Shown here piece by piece: positions 57,001-64,000 of a DNA stretch of 64,000 nt (position 1 is its first letter; each line of letters opens with the position of its first letter). The notes under the pieces were generated by a model. That model worked only from the letters and a program-made list of their open reading frames with translations. It was not told where the DNA came from and did no database searches. Source of the DNA: Cryptomeria japonica (lineage: Eukaryota > Streptophyta > Pinopsida > Cupressales > Cupressaceae); contig NC_081410.1 in NCBI RefSeq assembly GCF_030272615.1, positions 141,013,349 through 141,077,348 of the forward strand. The letters are read 5' to 3'. Made by a program: the position numbers and the translations under genes.

Positions 57001-57144
57001 GTTAGGAAAGTTAATAGCTATATGTCCTATCTTATTGTAGGAAAAACACTTCAGAGGAAGCTTACCTATGTATTTACTAGTGCCTTTCGGAAGTCTCTTG
57101 TCAAGAAGAGCTTCAAACTCCATCAAAATCTCCTCATCGTCCAT
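54099..57144 (-). pseudogene. pol: Element H copy 1: protease, integrase, RT, partial RNase H
   Basis: In minus-strand order: a degraded knuckle CFSYNKIGHIAINF (57100), protease WIIDSRCSHHMIGDRRKF (56780-56830, DSG changed to DSR), MEGIKHNLLSVSLLNNKG, the zinc part WIWDRRLCHMNFDN...CRECQLGKMSS, integrase core LLDLVHTDLC and [83 protein letters not shown], an intact FVDDIIF near 54670, and RPDIAHAVGVVAHFQKSPRE. RNase H is cut short near 54099 by a deletion. It is the same family as element C and has multiple stops. Confidence 0.86.
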
Positions 57145-57814
57145 ATCTCATCTTGACTTAGATTCATAACTAGTACTGACCTCTATTCCTTTCCTGGTCG
57201 GTGCGGAGGAAATAGACGCTCTAAAGGCTAACTCAGTCTTTTGAACAATACCATCATAGCTATTCAATCCATATGCAGTCAATTTAGCAATAATAGAGTC
57301 TAAGCTCTTGAATAGCGGCAACCCTGATTTCATAGACCGATAACAATGATCTCAGAACTTTACTGACAATGGTGGCATCATCAATTGTTCCACCAGTGCT
57401 TTTGATTTCTCCAACCACTATCTTGATTCTAATGCCAAACTGCTAAATGGTCTCTCCTTCAACCATCCTCCTATCTTCAAACTTTCCTCTAAGTATTTCT
57501 TCCTTAGCTTGCTTAAAATGTTCATCACCGCCATAAATGGATTCCAATTTGTCCCACACATCTTTAGGATTGTCCTTATCTTGTACATAAATGAACTCTA
57601 TATCGGACAAGCTGCTAATGAGGGCTTCCATGACTTGCCCATTCTCTTGCATCTCTTTTTTCTGATCATCAGTAAGCATGCCATTGGGGATCACATAGGT
57701 ATTCTCAACATATCTCCAGTGTTCTGCATCCAAACCCCTGATGTATATCTTCATCTTGTCCTTGCATATTGTGAAGTTGTCCCTATTGAACTTAGGACCT
57801 TCCCTCTTCATCAT
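57145..57814 (-). pseudogene. gag: Element H copy 1 gag
   Basis: Starting at ATG 57814 (MMKREGPKFNRDNFTICKDK), a copia gag reads through YIRGLDAEHWRYVENTY, MEALISSLSDIEFIYVQDKD and YGGDEHFKQAKEE to a stop at 57443. It then continues in another frame as LPLFKSLDSIIAKLTAYGLN to about 57145. It begins about 55 nt after the PBS. It is a longer, better-preserved relative of the C gag. Confidence 0.82.
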
Positions 57815-57869
57815 TACAACATGATTTTTTTCCTCAAGCGGTTAAGCTTATATCACCAAGGACCTGGAT

Positions 57870-57883
57870 GGGCTCTTATACCA
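57870..57883 (-). other. Primer-binding site of element H (tRNA-iMet)
   Basis: The minus strand reads TGGTATAAGAGCCC, one mismatch from the initiator-Met site over its first 12 nt, 2 nt from the LTR end at 57886. Confidence 0.78.
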
Positions 57884-57885
57884 AT

Positions 57886-59290
57886 TGATGAATAATGATG
57901 AGCTACTAAGGTCCTAAACAGTATTGAGAGGGGGGGTAAATAAGTACACACAAAAAACTTCTCAACACTTTATCATATTAAAACTTAGCTGACTGATTGT
58001 CTTCACCACTGAACTTAACCATGGCTATATTGGCTAAACACATATACTTCAGACAACATTCAACAGATCTCAAATCTTTATGACTATATCACCGATATAA
58101 TCATGCATGAGTTGTATCAACAATACCATAACTATTTAACACTGCATGCATATCTAACTTAATAAAAAACACACAATCATCACACGAAAAACTCACAACC
58201 CATAACACATAGATTTTTCACGTGGAAACCCAAACAGGAAAAACCATGGTGGGGATGAATACCCACAAGCTTGTTTTGAACTCTTTTGTAGTTCTCTCTA
58301 TTTGGAGCCTAGTCTAGTTAAAGAATTTACAATAAGGTTCTGTTAGGAACCGATCCTGTTAGGGATCACCCGCTTAAGGGATGGCTATATACCTTGTTAA
58401 AGGTTGAAACCCTATTAAAGGTTACCTCGCTAGAGGATTTAAATAACTCAATGAATTTGAGCCAATTGGTTAGAGGATTTACAACAAAGTCTATTAAAGC
58501 TACTCGATCAAGGGATTTACCTTATGTTGAAATGGTTAGAAGACAACAGGTAAAACTCTGATCTGATAACAACACTCCTTGCTAAGGTAGATCCTTTTTA
58601 GTTCCTCTCTTCTGCAATCACACTCTGTAGATTTCTCACTCTGGTTTGGCAAGTATCAAATGCAGACACAAACACAACTTTTGCCAACACCTACAATAAC
58701 ATAACTCATCGACCTTATAGACAAAAATTAGGTCGATAGCATAAACCCTAACCCTAAATATTTTAGGTTTACAATTACAAGCGGTCCAATCTTGACTGTC
58801 TAAACACATTACATAGAATGCAACGATCTAAGATAGATCTCAAGACATTCTGCATCATCCAACCTTTACCGCATCTAGAAAATAGTAACCCATCACGCAC
58901 CCTTCACACACCACTCAGAAAATCACTTATTCCCAAGGTAAACATTCAATGCATTCGCTATTCATGTGGAAGATTGACAAAGAGATTATTCACATGCACA
59001 TAGATGACGTGGCATCCTGATCCTTATCCTTGTTCTTAACTAACTCATCACAAAACATCATCGGTTGCACCACACAAGCCACACTGGAAACCCTAGAGCT
59101 GAACTAAGACTACCAGCCAGTAGTCACACTTAGTGAACCTTGACAATGGTCCACTCCATCCCGATTGACCATAACCACTTCCAATCTTCATACCGGTGCA
59201 TACTGGTTCACCTACTCGAGTACCATATACTTGTTCACTTATTGACATCAATGACAACATATATTGTCACCACTTCATCATATGCCAATA
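57886..59290 (-). mobile_element. Shared LTR between H copies 1 and 2 (1405 bp)
   Basis: On its left are a PBS and gag, as for a 5' LTR. On its right are a PPT (minus GCCAAAGGGGGAGAC, 59291-59305) and RNase H, as for a 3' LTR. It therefore serves both copies. The start on the minus strand is TATTGGCATATG where TGTTGG is expected. Motifs GGAAAAACCATGGTGGGG (58238) and AAACCCTAACCCTAAA (about 58744) match element C. Confidence 0.83.
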
Positions 59291-59305
59291 GTCTCCCCCT
59301 TTGGC

Positions 59306-60441
59306 ATTGATGGCAATACTTAGTGTATCATTGCTCAGTATATACCAGTTGACATAGACTGGTTCAACTTAAAAGATCACCACCACCACCCGAACTGGTT
59401 AGTGTGCACTCTGCCATGTATCTTCATCATCATATATCTTCTCCTCCTTTGATAGCAATGCCAAAATGGAGGCACAAGCTTCCAAGCTCCACTATGTTGT
59501 TCCCCCTATGGAGTAGCATCCTTCAACACATCAATCCTATAAGATCTGACATGGTAGTACCTGACTGATGTGGAGCACACAACTTTAGTTTACTTCATGA
59601 AGGGGTAAGACCCCTAATTCACCTCTCAAATAGGTAAATATAGTCTTCAGTAAGGGCTTCGTGAATATGTCTACTGGCTGATCCTTACTGAAAACATGTT
59701 CTAATACAACCTCTTTATTCTGAACCTTTTCTCTAAAGAAATGATGTTTGAGCTCAATGTGCTTGGTCCTAGCATGCAAGATAGGATTTTTGGAAATGTT
59801 TATTGTACTAGTATTATCACAAAAAATGCTCACCAGTTCAAATATAGTCACTTTGAAGTCATTCAGTACATGCTTCATCCAGATTGCCTGAGTGTATTTC
59901 ATAAAAGCTTCCAGATGCTTGACTTCAGCTGTAGACTAGGAAATACAGCTCTACTTCTTGCTCGTCCATGAGACTAGTCTTCCACCAAGGAAGAACGCTC
60001 CATCGATTGTGCTCTTTTGGTTGTCCACATTACCTACCCAATCTGCATCAGTAAACACCTTGAGATCAAAGTTGCCATTGTACAGATACCACAATCCATA
60101 ATCAACTATCCCTTTTAGATATCTAAGAATCCTCTTTACCACTACCAAGTTGGATTCTCTTGGACTCTTCTGAAAATGGGCCAATATGCTCACTGCATGA
60201 GCAATATCCGGTTTGCTATGCACCACATAGTGCAGCTTACCGATCATTGACTAGTACTCCTTCTCATTCACCAACGTTGAATCATACTCCTTAGTTATTT
60301 TGCAGTCGGTCACCATCGGTGTTCCAACTAGTTTTCTCTCCTCCATGCCAAAGGTCTTCAACACCTCTTTGATATACTTGGACTAGGTAATGAAGATACC
60401 CTCCTTCATATGTTGAATTTGTAGACCAATGAAGAACTTTA
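59306..60441 (-). pseudogene. pol: Element H copy 2: RT end and RNase H
   Basis: The minus strand reads MIGKLHYVVHSKPDIAHAV, HFQKSPRESNLVVVKRILRYLKG, TDADWVGNVDNQKS, FFLGGRLVSWTSKK (59951-60247), then FCDNTSTINISKNPILHARTKHIELKHHFFREK and VDIFTKPLLKTIFTYL (59585-59902). It is closely similar to copy 1 at 54099-54550 but keeps the RNase H C-terminus lost there. The upstream RT is cut at 60441 by element I. About 280 bp between the RNase H end and the PPT (59306-59584) hold no gene. Confidence 0.83.
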
Positions 60442-62056
60442 TGGTGCAGGAGCACCTAGGACTTAGGCAAAGTTAACTTTCATAATTTTGGCTTGTATTG
60501 ACCCTATCCAATTCAGTGGTGAATAAGGACTCCAGGAGGGTCCAAGTGTTAGTATTTTGTGTCAATGTAGGCCTAGGTTGAGTTAATTTTACTTAGGTTT
60601 GCATTTTTGTGTAAATAGTGAGTTTGAGTAGGTATTTGTCCTTTTTGTTGGTCCAAAGTGTCCAAAGTTTGTAAAAGAATTAGAGAGGGTTAAATATGTC
60701 TTAGACATGTTTGAAAAGTCATTTATGATGATTTGGAATAGTTCTTGTAAGTTGGATAGACCAAAAGTGCAAAAATCACAAAGTTGCAAAAAGTTGTCAT
60801 GACAACTTTTGTCCTGAAATTAGTTAGCGGTGGAGTTTGGGATTTCCCAACACCATGGAAGGAATCCACATGTGATAAAGCTATATAAAACCTCTCTTGC
60901 ATGTTTACCAAGGTTGGTGAAGTGTGTGTTGTAAGTTCAACAACTGAAACTACTCATTTTTAGTATTGTTGGCAGCATTTTGGCTTGTTTTACTCAATTT
61001 TGCAATAAAATATGGATTGAATGCATTGATCCAGAAATGGATTGAGTTACTCTTATGTGCTTTTGTACTGTTGGTTCATTTTTTATCTTTTCTAAATACT
61101 GTACATAAGTGTTCTCTTGTTCAAGTTTGTAAACAACTAGTTTTGGCTTGTAAATAGCAATTTTCTTGTAAATATGGTTGCCCCATGAGCCCCACACGTG
61201 CTGCCTTAACGGTGAGTCGAGACATGGTTGGAAACCTCCTATAAATTGTACATATGTAGGTTCAAGTTCTAGAGAAGTGTTTAAGCATGAATCTCACCTT
61301 ATTCTAGGCAAGTCCAGGAGCAACCCGGCTAGAAGAAATAAGGTGAAAAAGTGGTGTAAAGTGTAGGGGTGAGTGCAAGATCACTATTTCAGAGTTTGGA
61401 GGGGTCCATGGGGTTTGGGAAGAATTTTCTATGTACGGATGAGCCTTGAAAAATCCATTTGACATCGAAACCCCAAATTGTTCATTCACTTATGGTTAAA
61501 AGCCTAATAAACCCTCGTTTTGGGGTTCACACATTGTATGGTCAGAACAGGGTCTAAAACCACAAAAATCCTTTAGGGATGGGTGAACTATTGAGGAAAA
61601 ACCAAACTTGTGTGGGGGTCTTTGAGTTGTTTTCCCTCAAGCCCTAGAAAACCGGATTTGGAGGCCTAATTAGGCCTAATTCCTTGTAGCCCTTTTCTAG
61701 GCAAGATTTTGAAATCGGTAAGAAACCTCAAGGTTGTAAACCACTAATGGACTCCAAATGCACTAAAAACATGTTATAAGACCTATCTACACCTCTTCAT
61801 CATCTCACAATAGTTGGAGGTCATTTTAGCAAGTTGAAGCCAAGAGGCTAGAATTGAGCACCTGAGAAGCAAAGTGAACTGATAGAGCTCCTAACCATAA
61901 CACCTGAAGCAAACACCTTAGTAAGGTCAAGAATTAATCCCTAGAAGAGATTGAGAAGGACTTGGAGGTATAGATTGCAACTAGGTCTGTTGAGTTGGTG
62001 GAATTGAGCAACACCAACTAGATGGAGTATTGAGCAGGCTAGGTGAAACCCCATCA
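60442..62056 (+). mobile_element. 5' LTR of gypsy element I (1615 bp)
   Basis: It starts TGGTGCAGGAGCACCTAGG, interrupting H copy 2, and ends ...ACCCCATCA before the PBS. TATATAAA at 60883-60890 is a likely TATA box. The partner LTR is beyond the right edge. Small ORFs inside it have no recognisable product. Confidence 0.72.
60883..60890 (+). promoter_or_regulatory. TATA box of element I 5' LTR
   Basis: TATATAAA within GCTATATAAAACCTCTC lies in the middle of the LTR. It is supported by motif and position only. Confidence 0.5.
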
Positions 62057-62057
62057 A

Positions 62058-62070
62058 ATTAGTATCAGAG
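62058..62070 (+). other. Primer-binding site of element I (tRNA-iMet-like)
   Basis: ATTAGTATCAGAGAC lies directly after the LTR end. It resembles ATTGGTATCAGAG, the initiator-Met site, with one mismatch. Confidence 0.65.
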
Positions 62071-62083
62071 ACTATAAGAGTTC

Positions 62084-63171
62084 ATGTCATTAGTGGAATC
62101 TATAGGAGACAACAACATGGTGACCAATGTAGATTTGGTCAGGAAAGTGGATGATCAGGAGGAGGAGAATAGACTCCTGAAAGAGAAATTGATTGAATTG
62201 GAGAGTAAGCTTGGTGCAATTGAAACCAAGGCTGATGAAGTGTTGGTAAAGGTGGAAGGAGAAAAAGGAAAGGGTAAAGAAGTGTCGGAGATAGACAAGA
62301 TACCTAAACCTAATCCTATCCTAGAGCAAGAACCTTTCTTGAAGGCATTGAAGGCCTTGAGTGGCAAGTCATTAGAAGGATTGTCATTGTTCAGTAGTGA
62401 GATGGAGGCAGAAGTGGTCCTAGAATGGATAGAAAGTATGGAGAACCACTTTGAATGTGAAGGCATAACTAAAGCTTAGAGATTCAGAGCAGGCAAGTCC
62501 AGGATGAGAGGAGCTTCCCTCACATGGTGGAAATTTGTACAAGATGAGAGGAAGAAAATGGGCAAAGCACCCATCTCTTCTTGGAAAGGGATGTTAGTCA
62601 AAATCAAAGAAGTCTATCTCCCTGTTGACTATGAAGTATAGATTCATAGGAAGAGACAAAGCCTAAGAAAAAAAGATCTTGATGTCAGTAGCTACATGGA
62701 GGAGTTTCATAAACTTATCCTTAGATCTCATGTGGTGGAAGAGGAGAGTCTCAAGGTAGCTAGATACCTAAATGGTCTATGGTGGAACATCCAAGAAGAA
62801 ATCAATTTAATGAGCCCAAAAACAATCCATCAAACCTTTCAACTTGCCCTTAAGGTGGAGGAAAAATAGAAAAGAAGACATGACTCAAGTAACAATAGGG
62901 GCAGAGGTAGAGGAAAAGACAATAGAGGCCATAGAGGAGGCTTTGGTGGAAGAAGTTCTGAACAAAGAACACACGGAGAGTCTAAACTCACTGAGCAACA
63001 AGATAATGGAAGTAGTAGAGGAGGATTCAATAGAGGAAGGGGATCAAACAGTAGGTCCAGAGGAAGATCTAGTGGACAAGGTAGAGGTTCCTCATACTTT
63101 GCAACAATGAAGTGTTACCATTGTAACCAACTTGGTCATCTATCATATAGGTGTCTTGAGAAGGGATCATG
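62084..63171 (+). pseudogene. gag: Element I gypsy gag
   Basis: ATG 62084 starts MSLVESIGDNNMVTNVDLVR, followed by a coiled coil (EENRLLKEKLIELESKL). The gag domain reads LFSSEMEAEVVLEWIESMENHFE, a TAG at 62477, then GASLTWWKFVQDERKK, ISSWKGMLVKIKEVYLP and YMEEFHKLILRS. An Arg/Gly-rich stretch (about 62880-63100) precedes the CCHC knuckle CYHCNQLGHLSYRC at about 63115-63160. Three or more stops or frameshifts are present. The order gag-knuckle-protease and the gag type are those of Ty3-gypsy, perhaps a chromovirus. The pol part that would confirm this lies outside the window. Confidence 0.78.
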
Positions 63172-63219
63172 ATCACATGGTGGTGAAAGAAGAGTGAGTG
63201 ATCTCCAAGAAGAGTCTTC

Positions 63220-64000
63220 AAGTAGCAAGACTTCATAAGTTGTCTTAGAGTCAGAGGTAGGTGACAACTTGATGATAAGGAGAATATTGACCAAAGAACC
63301 GGTCAGAGAAAAGACAAGCCAAAGAAGGTCCTTATTTAGGATAAAATGCAAGATTTTGGATAAAGTGTGCAAAGTGATCATTGATTCAAGGCCTACAGAC
63401 AACATTGTGTCAGAAGAGGCAGTGAGAAAACTCAAATTGAAAAGGATACCTCACAACAATCCTTATAGGGTCACTTGGTTGAACAAAGGTCAACATGTTC
63501 TCATTAATGAGTAAGCATTGGTGGATTTTACCATTGGAAGGTATAAGGACAAGGTGTTGTGTGATGTCTTACCCATGGATGCATGTCATCTCCTATTAGG
63601 AAGACCATGGAAATTTTATAGACAAGCTATCCATGATGGAGCCAAGAATATATACTCATTCAAGAAAGATGGAGTCACATTCAAGATTCAGTCCATCCTT
63701 GAGGAAGGTGAGAAAAGGGCAGCAGGTCCTAATGTTCTTTTGGTGAGTGAAAAATAGTTCTTAAAGACACTTGAGGAAGGTTAAGGTATAGGGTTTGTAC
63801 TTGCGATGAAGCCCAAAGAAGAAGACAAGAAAGAGAAGCAAGAATTGCTAATAAAGGTGCAAGATTTGTTGAAAAAATTCAAAGGCATAGTAAGTGAAGG
63901 ACACCCAACCACCTTACCTCCTAAAAGAACCATAAACCATCAAATAGACTTCATTCTCGGAGCATCCTTCCCCAATAAGGAAGCCTACAAAATGACTCCT
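63220..64000 (+). pseudogene. pol: Element I protease and start of pol (cut by window end)
   Basis: The frame reads KVIIDSRPTDNIVSEEAVRKL, an aspartic protease whose DSG has become DSR, then DVLPMDACHLLLGRPWKF (the LLGRPW motif usual in gypsy protease) and IYSFKKDGVTFKIQ to 63757. A pre-RT segment (LLKKFKGIVSEGHPTTLPPKR, INHQIDFILGASFPNKEAYKM) runs to the window edge. Stops at 63512, 63755 and 63781 break it. Confidence 0.8.

Overview
This window is plant nuclear DNA made almost entirely of nested LTR retrotransposons. I found no free-standing host gene, no rRNA or tRNA gene, and no CRISPR array. The evidence is Ty1-copia polyproteins (gag, DSG protease, integrase, FVDD/YVDD reverse transcriptase, RNase H), two Ty3-gypsy elements, primer-binding sites (PBS) for plant initiator tRNA-Met and tRNA-Trp, TG...CA LTR ends and 5-bp target-site duplications (TSDs). 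The AT-rich, deeply nested layout with many solo LTRs suggests a very large plant genome, perhaps a conifer or other gymnosperm. That organism call is an inference and is weak.

Layout, outside to inside. An old minus-strand copia (element E) is the host layer. Its pieces lie at 4833-5871, 50055-51425, 52469-52548 and 53808-53839. Five elements interrupt or bound it: copia Z (minus, 5' LTR 2339-4832, body running off the left edge), copia A (plus, 5872-50054), solo LTR F (51426-52468), solo LTR G (52549-53807), and the copia H tandem (minus, from 53840). A in turn holds a 1.26-kb gypsy-type solo LTR (14205-15463) and element B (minus, 15852-48441). B holds copia C (minus, 16549-42404), and C holds gypsy D (plus, 21034-39725). 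The nest E>A>B>C>D is therefore five layers deep. Several junctions close in frame when one TSD copy is removed. LTR-pair divergence, estimated by eye, falls inward: A about 16%, B about 9%, C about 8%, D 0.7%. On the right, element I (gypsy, plus, from 60442) interrupts the second H copy.

Element D (18.7 kb) is the youngest and most complete. It has 1382-bp LTRs differing at 10 positions and a PBS complementary to about 40 nt of tRNA-Trp. A 2.7-kb leader follows, then gag-protease with a G-patch-like tail, then pol with RT, two RNase H domains and integrase (Tat-type organisation). Between pol and the 3' LTR lies an antisense plant-mobile-domain (PMD) gene. The sense leader and the presumed antisense leader both carry an AGCGCTATTG array, in the same orientation relative to their own transcript. 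This makes D a two-gene, convergently transcribed retrotransposon with a shared leader motif.

Element B is non-autonomous. It has complete LTR, PBS and polypurine-tract (PPT) signals and a gag-like coiled-coil plus CCHC ORF, but a decayed ORF of about 1,140 codons of unknown function stands where pol should be. Across the seven copia LTR families, a hairpin with a C-rich loop near the LTR 3' end keeps its pairing in several families while the stem sequence changes, which suggests a selected RNA structure.
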